Shown: positions 39,918-49,912 of the stretch, one piece after another
How positions within the stretch are numbered: the stretch's first letter is position 1
Layout: each line of letters opens with the position of its first letter
Source: an uncultured Saprospiraceae bacterium
GTDB lineage: Bacteria > Bacteroidota > Bacteroidia > Chitinophagales > Saprospiraceae
NCBI GenBank assembly: GCA_937959275.1
Contig: CALGLU010000006.1
Span: forward strand, 62,001 to 126,000
Direction of reading: 5' to 3'
DNA: 64,000 bases
The notes under the pieces: generated by a model
Seen by the model: the letters and a program-made list of their open reading frames with translations, nothing else
What the model was told of the DNA's origin: nothing
Database searches by the model: none
Translations under genes and position numbers: made by a program

Positions 39918-42900
39918 ATGGATAAGTCAAAGCATGTGAATCATTTCTACACGTTTTTCCTTTTCTTAAGCTGCTGTATGTATTCTTGTGGAGAGGATTC
40001 AACAACTTTATTTACACCTGTATCTTCCTCGTCTTCTAATATCCAATTCAAAAACCTACTTAGAGAATCCGAAGAGTTCAATGTCTTGACATTTGGCTAT
40101 TTCTATAATGGTGGAGGTGTCGCCGTTGGTGATATCAACAACGATGGCCTAGACGATATCTATTTCACAGGCAATATGATGGCCAGTCATTTGTATTTGA
40201 ATCAAGGGGGTTTGGAGTTTAAGGAGATTGCGACTGATGCTGGTGTGAAAGCTGAAGGGCTTTGGAATACAGGCGTCACGATGGTCGACATTAATGCTGA
40301 TGGCTGGTTGGATATATATGTGTGTCGCTCCGCTGCTGCTTTAGGAATCAGGAGAAAGAATTTACTATTTATCAACAACAAGAATTTGACCTTTACAGAA
40401 AGTGCCGCCAGTTATGGGCTCGACGATCAAGGCTATTCGACTCAAGCTGCTTTTTTGGATTATGATCGAGATGGAGATCTGGATATGTTTTTGCTAAATC
40501 ACTCAGTCCAGAAATATGCAGGCTTTGGACGCAACTTACCTCAACTTAAGAATCAAAAGAATAAGGATTACGGAGATCGCCTTTATCAAAATAATTTATT
40601 TGAAGGCGGAGATGGGATGATCGGCAGATTTTGGGATGTGACGGATAAAGTTGGGATCAACAGTACAGTGTTAGGATTTGGTCTTGGTGTAGCAGTTGAT
40701 GATTTGAATGGTGATGGCTGGCTGGATATCTATGTGAGCAATGATTATAACGAGGAAGATTATCTATACATCAATCAACAAGATGGTACCTTTAAGAATG
40801 AAGTCCTGACGATGTTGGATCAGAGTTCTTTGTTCTCTATGGGTAACGATATCGCTGATATCAATAACGATGGCTTGCCAGATATCATTAGCCTAGACAT
40901 GTTGCCAGAAACACATGAACGCATCCAAATGACCTCAGGCTCTGACAACTATGCAAAAAAGCAACAGCTCTATGAATCAGGCTTTCATCTACAGAGTATG
41001 AGGAATATGCTCCATTTGAATAATGGAGATGGCACATTCTCAGAGCTAGGCCAATTGGCGGGTATCTCAAATACAGACTGGAGCTGGGCGAGCCTCATTG
41101 AAGACTTTGATCTGGATGGACACAAGGATATCTTGATCACGAATGGATATAAAGCAGATTATACGAATATGGATTTTATGTCCTTTGCAGCAGATCAGCA
41201 AATAAAAAGTCAGACTCAAAATAAAACGCTTGCAGTATCAGATCTGATATCTGAAATTCCTTCCATTCATGTCGCTAATAAGGTCTTTAAAAATATGGGC
41301 AATGTGCAATTTGAAGATGTCACAAAAGAATGGGGGCTCGATCAGCCAGCCTTATCAAATGGAGCAGCATATGCTGACCTAGACAATGATGGTGATTTAG
41401 ACTTGCTACTCAATCATGTGAATCAAACAGCCAGTTTGTATCGAAATAATACTGTAGAACGCGGCGCTTCCAAAGCGATCACGGTTACACTAAAAGGACA
41501 CAAAAATAATCCATTGGGAATAGGAGCCAGACTAACGTTGAAAGACGACGCAGACAATATCCTCACGGCTAAGACTGTCAATACAACCAGAGGATTTCAG
41601 TCCGCAGTGCCTCCCAAAATGTACATTGCTGATACCTTATTTAACCAAGCAAAATCAGTTGATGTGCTATGGTCCAATGGCGTAACGCAAACACTGAACA
41701 TTGATGGTATGAATGGGCAATTTTCAATCAGCTATGACTCAATTCATCCTGTAGATCCAATCGCATCATCTTCTTCATCTTTTGATCAGCTCTCGATTGA
41801 TGATCTTTTCGATTATACACACCAGCAAGTCGTTTATAATGATTTTGATAGACAAAAACTAATGCCGTTTAAAATGTCAGACCGCGGCCCCAAAGCCATA
41901 TCCGCTGATGTTAATGGAGATGGACTACTCGATGTCTACCTTTGTGGAGCCGCTGGATATAGTGGAAAGCTATTTATTCAAAAACGAAACAACAGCTTTG
42001 TAGAAATAGCTCAGCCATCATTTAAGAGCTCAAGAGCTAGTGATGAAATGGACGCTATCTTTTTTGATGCTGATGGTGATCAAGATTTAGACTTGTACGT
42101 AGCGTGCAGTGCATACCAAGAAGAGACAATGCCTGGCAATAAATTATATCTCAATGATGGGCGAGGTCAATATACATTACTGAAGCAAGTACAGATTGTT
42201 GATGGTAGTTATTCTACAGTGGTAGCTGGGGATGTAGATGGGGATGGCGATGAGGATTTATTTATTGGTGGATTTATGGATGGTCCCTCTTTCCCTACAA
42301 GTACTTCGAGTAAATGTTTAATCAATGATGGTACTGGTCAGTTTACCGATCAGTCCGCAGATAGATTCGCCAAGGTAATTGTTGATCAAATAGTGACGGA
42401 TGCATTGATGGATGATTTTGACAAGGATGGAGATATGGACTTAGCTATTGTCGGACATTGGATGCCAGTAACGATTTGCTATAACACATCAGGCCAATTG
42501 GATTGTAAAGCAATAGAAAATAGCTCTGGCTTATGGAATGTAATTAAAACGACAGATCGGAATCAAGATGACTATCCAGATTTTATAGTTGGTAATTATG
42601 GTTTGAACTCTCAGCTATCATCGATTTCTGAATTGCCACTTAAACTCTATTACGAAGACTTTGATCAAAATGGAACAATTGATCCTGTTGTTGCTAAAAC
42701 GGTTGATGGAACAGAATATCCATTTGCCTTTAGGGATGACTTGATAGGCCAATTGCCCTTTCTAAAAAAGCAAGTACCTAGCTACTCAGACTATGCCCAA
42801 GCAGATATGAATTCATTATTTACTGACTATGAGCTAGACAATGTGATACAGAAACGAGTTGATGTGCTAGCTTCAGTTGTTTTACTCAATCGTAAAAATG

Positions 42901-43232
42901 GCAGTTTTCAAATGGAGTCATTGCCATGGCAAGCTCAGCAATCGCCAATCTATGCCTTGGAAGTAGCAGATGTCAATCAAGACGGATATCAAGATGTTTT
43001 GCTGGGAGGTAACCAAGTTGGTGCTATGGTTCAGCTGGGTCCCAATCTTGCGAATAAAGGTACATTGTTACTAGGGACAGGAGATAGTCGATTTCGTACG
43101 GATGGTGTCGGTAGTAGCTCTCTAGGAGTCCAAGGAGAAGTCAGAGATATTATAGCGATTGGAGATGATCGGTTTTTGATGACAAGAAATCGTGATAGTT
43201 TGATTATCTTAAAGACGAAAACAATTCATTAA
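39918..43232 (+). CDS. VCBS/FG-GAP repeat lipoprotein with ASPIC/UnbV-like domain
   Basis: Lipobox-like CCMYSCGED; repeated DINNDGLDDIYFTGN-type motifs; IGARLTLKDDADNILTAKTVNTTRGFQSAVPPKMYIAD. Start chosen at MDKSKHVNHF. Confidence 0.9.
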   Translation: MDKSKHVNHFYTFFLFLSCCMYSCGEDSTTLFTPVSSSSSNIQFKNLLRESEEFNVLTFGYFYNGGGVAVGDINNDGLDDIYFTGNMMASHLYLNQGGLEFKEIATDAGVKAEGLWNTGVTMVDINADGWLDIYVCRSAAALGIRRKNLLFINNKNLTFTESAASYGLDDQGYSTQAAFLDYDRDGDLDMFLLNHSVQKYAGFGRNLPQLKNQKNKDYGDRLYQNNLFEGGDGMIGRFWDVTDKVGINSTVLGFGLGVAVDDLNGDGWLDIYVSNDYNEEDYLYINQQDGTFKNEVLTMLDQSSLFSMGNDIADINNDGLPDIISLDMLPETHERIQMTSGSDNYAKKQQLYESGFHLQSMRNMLHLNNGDGTFSELGQLAGISNTDWSWASLIEDFDLDGHKDILITNGYKADYTNMDFMSFAADQQIKSQTQNKTLAVSDLISEIPSIHVANKVFKNMGNVQFEDVTKEWGLDQPALSNGAAYADLDNDGDLDLLLNHVNQTASLYRNNTVERGASKAITVTLKGHKNNPLGIGARLTLKDDADNILTAKTVNTTRGFQSAVPPKMYIADTLFNQAKSVDVLWSNGVTQTLNIDGMNGQFSISYDSIHPVDPIASSSSSFDQLSIDDLFDYTHQQVVYNDFDRQKLMPFKMSDRGPKAISADVNGDGLLDVYLCGAAGYSGKLFIQKRNNSFVEIAQPSFKSSRASDEMDAIFFDADGDQDLDLYVACSAYQEETMPGNKLYLNDGRGQYTLLKQVQIVDGSYSTVVAGDVDGDGDEDLFIGGFMDGPSFPTSTSSKCLINDGTGQFTDQSADRFAKVIVDQIVTDALMDDFDKDGDMDLAIVGHWMPVTICYNTSGQLDCKAIENSSGLWNVIKTTDRNQDDYPDFIVGNYGLNSQLSSISELPLKLYYEDFDQNGTIDPVVAKTVDGTEYPFAFRDDLIGQLPFLKKQVPSYSDYAQADMNSLFTDYELDNVIQKRVDVLASVVLLNRKNGSFQMESLPWQAQQSPIYALEVADVNQDGYQDVLLGGNQVGAMVQLGPNLANKGTLLLGTGDSRFRTDGVGSSSLGVQGEVRDIIAIGDDRFLMTRNRDSLIILKTKTIH

Positions 43233-43290
43233 ACGAAGAGCTTCCAGTATTGAAATATAATCTTGTTTAGCAAAGCACATGTCATAGAAT

Positions 43291-44424
43291 ATGATAATTG
43301 AAAATATAAAATGTTTTGAAGTTATTGTTCCTGCTCATCCAGGGATGATCGAGTCAAAAGGGATTCACAAACCATTGCATAAGTTGCCAGTAGGAGCGAA
43401 GTCAGGTTGGTCAAAGCAATTTGATGAGCTGCCTAAATTATTGATCCAGATGACCTTGAAGAATGGGGTCGTGGCTTGGGGTGAATTATATCGTGATCAC
43501 AATTGGAAGGTGGTTGAGGATATTATTGATGTCCTGTTAGGGATAGATATATCTACACTTTCATTGCAGAAATTACCCTTTACGTTTTGTAGAGAGTATG
43601 ATGGTTTTGAATGTGCGATATGGGATGCATTTGCCAAATCGAAGGGCATGAGGGTTGTTGATTTATTGGGAGGACCTGTTAGAGATAAAGTTAAAATTGG
43701 CGCGTGGTCGAGCCACCGTGCCAGTGAAGAGATTGGAGATATTGCGCAAACATTTTCAGATCAGGGCTATGACTGTATCAAGTTTAAATCAGATCTTGAT
43801 GATGATGTTAGGTCCTGGTGTGAGAGCATCCATGCAGTCAATCCAGACATGAAGGTCATCTTTGATCCTAATGAACGATGGATTCATCCTTATGAAACAA
43901 AGCGTAGAATCGATGCTTTAAGTGAGATTGGAAATGTCCTGTGTTTAGAAGATCCAATTCCAAGATGGAAGTTGAATGAATATGCGGCACTAAGAGACTA
44001 CGGTAATATTCCGATTGTACTGCATGTGTCATTACCTTATATTTTGCATGGGCAGCGGATCAAGGATGCCATTCAGGCTATTCAAGTGGATGCAGTGGAT
44101 GGCTTTAATTTTAATTGTGGGCTGGCTAATTTTCAACGACTAGATCATATAGCTTCGGCTGCGGGTATGCAGTGTTGGCATGGTTCAGAGATTGATTTTG
44201 GGATAGCAGAAGCTATGTATGTACACTCTTCGGCTGCTGCACAATCCTGCGAATGGCCGAGTGATATATTTGGCAGATTGATCAGGGAGCATGACTTACT
44301 ACAGACACCACTTAAGATGGAGCCGCCGTTTGTGTATTTGCCTGAAGGGCCAGGATTGGGCGTTGAGCCTGATATGGATGCCATTCAAAACTATTTAGTT
44401 AACTCAAAGGAATACAATCTTTAA
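43291..44424 (+). CDS. Enolase-superfamily (mandelate racemase / muconate lactonizing type) enzyme
   Basis: Capping-domain N-terminus; CIKFKSDLD (KxK), VIFDPNERW, VLCLEDPIPRW, and HGSEIDFGIAEA. Confidence 0.88.
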   Translation: MIIENIKCFEVIVPAHPGMIESKGIHKPLHKLPVGAKSGWSKQFDELPKLLIQMTLKNGVVAWGELYRDHNWKVVEDIIDVLLGIDISTLSLQKLPFTFCREYDGFECAIWDAFAKSKGMRVVDLLGGPVRDKVKIGAWSSHRASEEIGDIAQTFSDQGYDCIKFKSDLDDDVRSWCESIHAVNPDMKVIFDPNERWIHPYETKRRIDALSEIGNVLCLEDPIPRWKLNEYAALRDYGNIPIVLHVSLPYILHGQRIKDAIQAIQVDAVDGFNFNCGLANFQRLDHIASAAGMQCWHGSEIDFGIAEAMYVHSSAAAQSCEWPSDIFGRLIREHDLLQTPLKMEPPFVYLPEGPGLGVEPDMDAIQNYLVNSKEYNL

Positions 44425-44428
44425 TCGT

Positions 44429-45319
44429 ATGGATAGATCAAAATATATAAACCCGTTTCCAGATAATACTGACCGTCATGCCATTTGGAAGATGTTAGTC
44501 GAAGAAGATATCATAGCGTTTTGCAATGTGGATTGGGATGCGATTGCTGGGGATTTTATCGAAGATTCTTTTATGGGTATTGACGGGGGAGGCAAGTCGA
44601 ATCCAGATGCATGGACATTAAGTTATCCGTCGTTGGAAGATTACAAAACAGTTTGGCTTGAGCAGGCTGAGGAATTCAAAGCGGCCTCTTGGAAAGGAGA
44701 TGTAGAAGAGGGCTTGTATAAGGCAACAATTTTAAGAGACATAGATATTAATGGAGATAGCGCAGTCATACACAAGAAATTTGACGGCACAGTTGAAAAA
44801 GAGGATGGGACAATTCAACATTTAAATTGGCAAACCCTATATAGATGTAAAAAAGTGAGTGGTGCGTGGAAGATACAAGGCTTTTTAGGCTACTTGCCAT
44901 TTCCTTTAATATCAGGACAAGCTGCTCCTTCTAAAGGTATTTCGGTACCTGAGCAAGCTGCGCAGCACAAGACAGCAGGGCCATACTCTCCCGTCTTAGA
45001 AATTGATGCTTCAACGTTAGTTGTGATATCGGGGCAGGCAGCGATTGATATGGAGGGTAATGTGATTGGCGATACCATTGAAGAGCAGACACATCTCACC
45101 CTTAAAAATTGTGAAAAGCAATTGCGTGATGCTGGTTGCGACCTCAATGATGTATTTAAAGCAAATGTCTTTCTGACGGACTTAGACAATTGGCCTCGCT
45201 TTAATGAGGTGTATAAAACGTACTTTAATGAGCCACTGCCTGTGCGCACGGCTGTACAGACGCCTTTGCTGATGACCTTGCTGGTGGAGATTGAGATGTG
45301 GGCAGCTAAGAAGTGTTGA
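44429..45319 (+). CDS. Fusion: N-terminal NTF2/SnoaL-like domain + C-terminal RidA (YjgF/YER057c/UK114) domain
   Basis: C-term GPYSPVLEIDASTLVVISGQAAIDMEGNVIGDTIEEQTHLTLKNCEKQLRDAGCDLNDVFKANVFLTDLDNWPRFNEVYKTYFNEPLPVRTAVQTPLLMTLLVEIEMWA retains the RidA Arg and Glu positions. Confidence 0.88.
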   Translation: MDRSKYINPFPDNTDRHAIWKMLVEEDIIAFCNVDWDAIAGDFIEDSFMGIDGGGKSNPDAWTLSYPSLEDYKTVWLEQAEEFKAASWKGDVEEGLYKATILRDIDINGDSAVIHKKFDGTVEKEDGTIQHLNWQTLYRCKKVSGAWKIQGFLGYLPFPLISGQAAPSKGISVPEQAAQHKTAGPYSPVLEIDASTLVVISGQAAIDMEGNVIGDTIEEQTHLTLKNCEKQLRDAGCDLNDVFKANVFLTDLDNWPRFNEVYKTYFNEPLPVRTAVQTPLLMTLLVEIEMWAAKKC

Positions 45320-45345
45320 GTGTTGAGTGTTGAGTGTTGAGTTGA
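45312..45345. repeat. GTGTTGA heptanucleotide tandem array, four full units plus partial, overlapping the stop codon
   Basis: aagtgttgagtgttgagtgttgagtgttgagttgag; the CDS stop TGA lies in the first unit. Confidence 0.9.
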
Positions 45346-45394
45346 GCTTGCCTGCGGCAGGTTGATGAATATGTATCAAGATAAAAATAAATAG

Positions 45395-46153
45395 ATGTAT
45401 TGGGATCAATTGACTTCGCCGCAGATCGGCGCTTTAGATAAATCAATTCCTGTTGTTCTACCTATTTCAGCGACGGAGCAGCATGGCTATCATTTGCCCT
45501 TAGCAACCGATCGGATGATTGGGGAGCATTTATGTAAGCATATTGACGAGACAATGGGTGAGGGCGTTTTGATATTGCCGATCATTAGTGTTGGTTGTTC
45601 AGAACATCATACGGACTTTGCGGGGAGCTTGTCCATTCAACATACAACGATGCTGAGTCAGATGACAGATATCATGGACTGTGTGGTGAGCTATGGGTTT
45701 ACAAACGTATTTCTGTTAAATAGTCATGGAGGGAATCAGGGGATTGTGCAGACCTTTGTCGAAACATTTGGTTTTAGAAATCCTGGGGTAAATGTTGCCT
45801 ATGCGAGTTGGTGGCGGATGGCAAATGAAGAGATTAGACCAATTCAGGAATCTGGACCTGGTGGAGTAGGGCATGCAGGAGAGTTTGAGACGTCCTTGAT
45901 GTTAGTTATTGCGCCGCATTTAGTTCATCTTGACAAGATAGAAGACAGAGCCAACATACCGACTTATTCGTGGGCAGAAGGTGATTTAGTTCTTGGTTCT
46001 AAAGTGAGTTTTTATAGACGGATGAATGAAGTCGCCGGCAATGGCGTGCAGGGCGAACCAAAGTTAGCAACTAGAGAGAAAGGAATAGAACTGACATCAA
46101 AAATCGTTGAAGTGTTTGTCAAGATATTAATTGAGTATCGTGGAGCGGTATAA
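45395..46153 (+). CDS. Creatininase-family protein
   Basis: LPISATEQHGYHLPLATDRMIGEHL, VFLLNSHGGNQGIVQTF, GHAGEFETSLMLVI. Confidence 0.93.
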   Translation: MYWDQLTSPQIGALDKSIPVVLPISATEQHGYHLPLATDRMIGEHLCKHIDETMGEGVLILPIISVGCSEHHTDFAGSLSIQHTTMLSQMTDIMDCVVSYGFTNVFLLNSHGGNQGIVQTFVETFGFRNPGVNVAYASWWRMANEEIRPIQESGPGGVGHAGEFETSLMLVIAPHLVHLDKIEDRANIPTYSWAEGDLVLGSKVSFYRRMNEVAGNGVQGEPKLATREKGIELTSKIVEVFVKILIEYRGAV

Positions 46154-46243
46154 TTGGATGGTGATCCAATCGATAGCTTTAGGTATTCAACATTTTATAA
46201 TTATTATATCCAGTGTATTGATTAATTGATTTTTTGTCTTGAT

Positions 46244-47890
46244 TTATTGACTATTTACAGCACAGAATATTCCATTATTTTTGTTCCATTGAATTTTATC
46301 TTGGCCGTTTGTATCACCGTCTAGATCGTAATCACTTGAATGATATGTATCAAAAGTTCCATTCACACTTAACCAAAGCGCTTTATCTGCGCCTGTTATA
46401 TCATCGCTGTCATTGATCAAATCATCTTGTTGTCCATTTCCTGAAAATGCAGCCCAAACCCCTGGCAATAACTCCTTTTGACCACTACTTAAAGAGGTGT
46501 ACGAATCAGCAATTGTAAAATCAAAAACTAATTCATTGCTTACGAGTGACACAGCTGATGGTGACATAACCGGTAAATGACTTTTATGTTCTATGACGAT
46601 ATAGTATGACATCTGGTCTAAACTATAAAAATTGAAATCATCCATAAATCGAATAGAACCATTTTTCTGTAATAGTGCTGCAGCCCGACATATAGTATCA
46701 GCAATGCTTGGGCTAGTTCTTAAGGAGACTAATACCCAATCAACATCATCTGTTGTATAATCTGCATCCGTAAATCCTGCGCCTTCCAATCCTTTATATT
46801 CCCAAGGGAGTGTATGATAGGGGTGACCTGCAGGAGTCGGTGACACTAAATTGTTAATTGGCGTTTGCCCAGGTAAAAGGCCTCTTGAATTAATGCCACT
46901 TGTGAGAACCCCTGAGCTAGCATCAAAAGGACCTTCTATAAAGTAAGTTAGGTTTAGGCTGACTGTATTTAGACTAATAGGATAAGAGGATAGACTAGCG
47001 CTATTTCCTGCTGTAGCTCTCTCACTAGCTATATAAATTTTATTATCAACCAAAGTGATGCCTTCTGGCTGGGGTTCTAGTGTTATAAATTTCTCGTCTA
47101 TGAACGTTAAACTCATGATATTTTGTGAAGTCATATTTACCTTGTATTCCAGTATTTTTCGATTGCCTTCACTCAGAATTAGTAGGTTGCTTCCTAAGTT
47201 GCAAGCTAAGTCATAGTTTTGTCCTAAGTGATGCAGACCAGAAGCATCTTGATCTGAATTATTAGAATACGGATCATCAAAATGTAGTGGATCCAATTGG
47301 ACTGAAGCTAAAGGCCCTGTTAATGAACCAGGAGTCGTACTTGTCGGGAGGACTACCTCTATAGAAAATAGCTCTATTGGAAAATGCTCCCTGACAAAAA
47401 ACAATCTATTCGTGTGTGGATCGTAGGTTATGCCTTCAAGTCCGTCTCCATTACTACCCAATGGGATACCAGTTGAGGCATTTCCGCTTGCTACAAGATT
47501 TTTATTAGTATGGTCGTATGTATAGAAATATACACGATTAGCTTTTTCTTCAATGAGTGCGAAAAAATTATCTTCTAAATAAGTGAATCCTTCTAAGTCA
47601 TCTGGATTGAGGGCTCCACTAAATGTAATATCATAGACTTGATTTGAATTTGGATCATATCCTTTAAAGTGGTATTCCCCGGATGGACTTCGACTATCCA
47701 TTGGCATGATAAAAACCTCATCAATAGGAGAAAAGGCTAGTCCTGAATATTCTTCATTGGTTGATGTTGAGTGTACTACAGTTCTGCTGCCTAAGGAGTT
47801 TAGAATTTGTGCGTGTAGATGTCCATTTATGAATTGAATCAAAAAGACAAAGAATATAATTTTAGATGTGAGTTCACTTGTTTTTTTCAT
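46244..47890 (-). CDS. Secreted beta-propeller protein (SdiA-regulated/phytase-like region) with C-terminal dockerin-like calcium-binding segment
   Basis: Start chosen at MKKTSELTSK; DGLEGITYDPHTNRLFFVREHFPIELFSIEV, PEGITLVDNKIYIASE; C-term DYDLDGDTNGQDKIQWNKNNG. Confidence 0.65.
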   Translation of the reverse strand: MKKTSELTSKIIFFVFLIQFINGHLHAQILNSLGSRTVVHSTSTNEEYSGLAFSPIDEVFIMPMDSRSPSGEYHFKGYDPNSNQVYDITFSGALNPDDLEGFTYLEDNFFALIEEKANRVYFYTYDHTNKNLVASGNASTGIPLGSNGDGLEGITYDPHTNRLFFVREHFPIELFSIEVVLPTSTTPGSLTGPLASVQLDPLHFDDPYSNNSDQDASGLHHLGQNYDLACNLGSNLLILSEGNRKILEYKVNMTSQNIMSLTFIDEKFITLEPQPEGITLVDNKIYIASERATAGNSASLSSYPISLNTVSLNLTYFIEGPFDASSGVLTSGINSRGLLPGQTPINNLVSPTPAGHPYHTLPWEYKGLEGAGFTDADYTTDDVDWVLVSLRTSPSIADTICRAAALLQKNGSIRFMDDFNFYSLDQMSYYIVIEHKSHLPVMSPSAVSLVSNELVFDFTIADSYTSLSSGQKELLPGVWAAFSGNGQQDDLINDSDDITGADKALWLSVNGTFDTYHSSDYDLDGDTNGQDKIQWNKNNGIFCAVNSQ

Positions 47891-48192
47891 AAAGCTTGTT
47901 TTAAATAGTATACAATTGGCTTGCAAGTAGTCATCTCTATTAACTAAGTAATCTTACCTTTTAAAACAATTTTTAATATTGGCTCCAATGAAAAACCTTG
48001 AGTTAGTCATTTGAAAATCACATATGGTACGAGACTTATTATTTTCGAATACTTGACTTGAATATCATTTATGTATAGCCATCGGATGTGGATTTGACCT
48101 GTTTTATTCGAGGATGTTTAGTTAAGATTAAGGCGCAAAACGTAGAATTAACTGTTCTATTACAAGGTTGGATTACGCAGAAATTGATAAAA

Positions 48193-48220
48193 TAGGTAGC
48201 AGTAAATAGGTAGCAGTAAA
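48193..48220. repeat. Two perfect tandem copies of TAGGTAGCAGTAAA
   Basis: Read directly at 48193-48206 and 48207-48220. Confidence 0.9.
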
Positions 48221-48295
48221 TCGGTTAAATTTATGTGCGTAGGGTTATAAGATAGTGGTGTTTATTTCGCCTATCCTAAGACGAACACAAAGATT

Positions 48296-48979
48296 TTAAT
48301 AATATTCCAAGAGTCTTTTACGCTTTGTGAGAGGCTTATCATTGTTAAAGCTCCAACGCTCTAACCATCGCTTATCTACATCGTATTCCGTAATCTTGAA
48401 TTCTTCGTTAACGATAATGGTGCCCGAATCATTTCTAATGGTGACTTGCGTTTCATTGCCATATTGGTCATAGCTAAATGCCATCGTCCTGCTCACTTGT
48501 CCTGTCTCTGTTTTAATCGTTTGTTTAGTGACTCGACCATCAGCATCATATTCATATTCATCAATACGCAATAGTTCTTGGGACCCTGCTTCATAGGCAA
48601 GTCTTTTCTTAAGCTTAGCATTTTCATATTCATAGGTGTAAAAGCTCAGCAAGCTTGAATCTGCACTATAGTAGTTCGACTTAATTAATTGCTCATCTTT
48701 GTACACATATTTTTCTCTATGCAGTGTGTTGTCAGGTTGTCGGATTCGGTGGTCTAGCTTTTTGCCATCTTCATCATACACAAAGCTTTCCGCAAAACTC
48801 ATGGCTCCTTGCTCGTATTCGCCATTGATTTCCTTCAGGTCGTACATTTCGATCTGTTCGGTTTTAACGACCTTTTGTTGGTCGGATGAACAAGCATAAA
48901 TGCCGAGTGAAAGAAGAGCTATTATACAGATTACGATGTATAGCTGCTTATAAATTCCAGAGATTTTAATTCCATCCAT
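48296..48979 (-). CDS. Lipoprotein-like hypothetical protein with YD/RHS-like repeats
   Basis: LSLGIYACSSDQQ lipobox-like; YEYDADGRVTKQTIKTETGQ, FSYDQYGNETQVTIRND. Confidence 0.7.
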   Translation of the reverse strand: MDGIKISGIYKQLYIVICIIALLSLGIYACSSDQQKVVKTEQIEMYDLKEINGEYEQGAMSFAESFVYDEDGKKLDHRIRQPDNTLHREKYVYKDEQLIKSNYYSADSSLLSFYTYEYENAKLKKRLAYEAGSQELLRIDEYEYDADGRVTKQTIKTETGQVSRTMAFSYDQYGNETQVTIRNDSGTIIVNEEFKITEYDVDKRWLERWSFNNDKPLTKRKRLLEYY

Positions 48980-49893
48980 GAATGTTGATTTTTTTTAATA
49001 TGAAATCCGACATGACCTCCATAAGTGCAAGGATATAGAAAAAGATTGTCATTTTCTGCTGCTTCGTCTATTGGTATTGCCTGGTCCGATAAAAATGGAT
49101 CGTCTACTGCCGATAGCATAAGTGTTGGTAAGTTGATGCTGCTTAAGAATTGCTTTGAAGAACATCGTGTATAATAATCTTTGGCATTCTCAAACCCATG
49201 CAGAGGTGCTGTATATACGTCATCAAATTCGTAGAGATTGTTAAGGCCCTTTAGCTTAGACAGATCAATTTGATCTGGAAACAGTTTTGCTTTGCCGCGT
49301 AGCTTTTTGCCTAGACTTATCATAAATCGCTTTTCATATAGCCAGTTCTCACGTTGAATGATTTTTAAGCTACATGACTCTAGATGTGCAGGTGTTGAGA
49401 TCGCAACAGCCGCTTTTAGCTGTGTGGGTAGCTTATAGATTTGATCTCCTAGATATTTCAAAACTAGATTGCCACCAAGACTAAAGCCGATCAGAAATAC
49501 TGATGAATAATCTGATGCAAAGCTTTCTAGTGTTAGTTGGACATCATCAGTCGCACCACTATGGTACAGTCTCAATTGACGATTCATCTCTCCACTACAT
49601 CCTCTATAATTCATAGCGGCTACATCAAATCCATGCCCACTAAAATAGCGACTAAACTGTTGAATATAGGAAGAAGATGAAGAGCCCTCTAAACCATGAC
49701 ATAATATCACCAAACGTTCATTTTTGTTGAAGAGACAATCAATATCGATAAAGTCATCATCGAGTGTACTTAATCGTTTTCTTTCAAAACTAATAATACC
49801 TGTAGGCCGTAACATATGTGACAACAAGGTGTTGCGATGTCCATTTTTATATATGTACGAGGGCGAGTAATCGTCGGCTGGTAAAACAGGCAT
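48931..49893 (-). CDS. Alpha/beta hydrolase, YheT-like
   Basis: LVILCHGLEGSSSSSYIQQFSRYFSGHGFDVAAMNYRGCSGEMNR, VFLIGFSLGGNLVLKYLGD, GGHVGFH. Confidence 0.9.
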   Translation of the reverse strand: MPVLPADDYSPSYIYKNGHRNTLLSHMLRPTGIISFERKRLSTLDDDFIDIDCLFNKNERLVILCHGLEGSSSSSYIQQFSRYFSGHGFDVAAMNYRGCSGEMNRQLRLYHSGATDDVQLTLESFASDYSSVFLIGFSLGGNLVLKYLGDQIYKLPTQLKAAVAISTPAHLESCSLKIIQRENWLYEKRFMISLGKKLRGKAKLFPDQIDLSKLKGLNNLYEFDDVYTAPLHGFENAKDYYTRCSSKQFLSSINLPTLMLSAVDDPFLSDQAIPIDEAAENDNLFLYPCTYGGHVGFHIKKNQHSWMELKSLEFISSYTS

Positions 49894-49912
49894 TGGGTTC
49901 GCTTAGTTGATG

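Noticed and set aside
44890-45249. 119-aa minus-strand ORF
   Set aside because: Antisense to the well-supported RidA domain.
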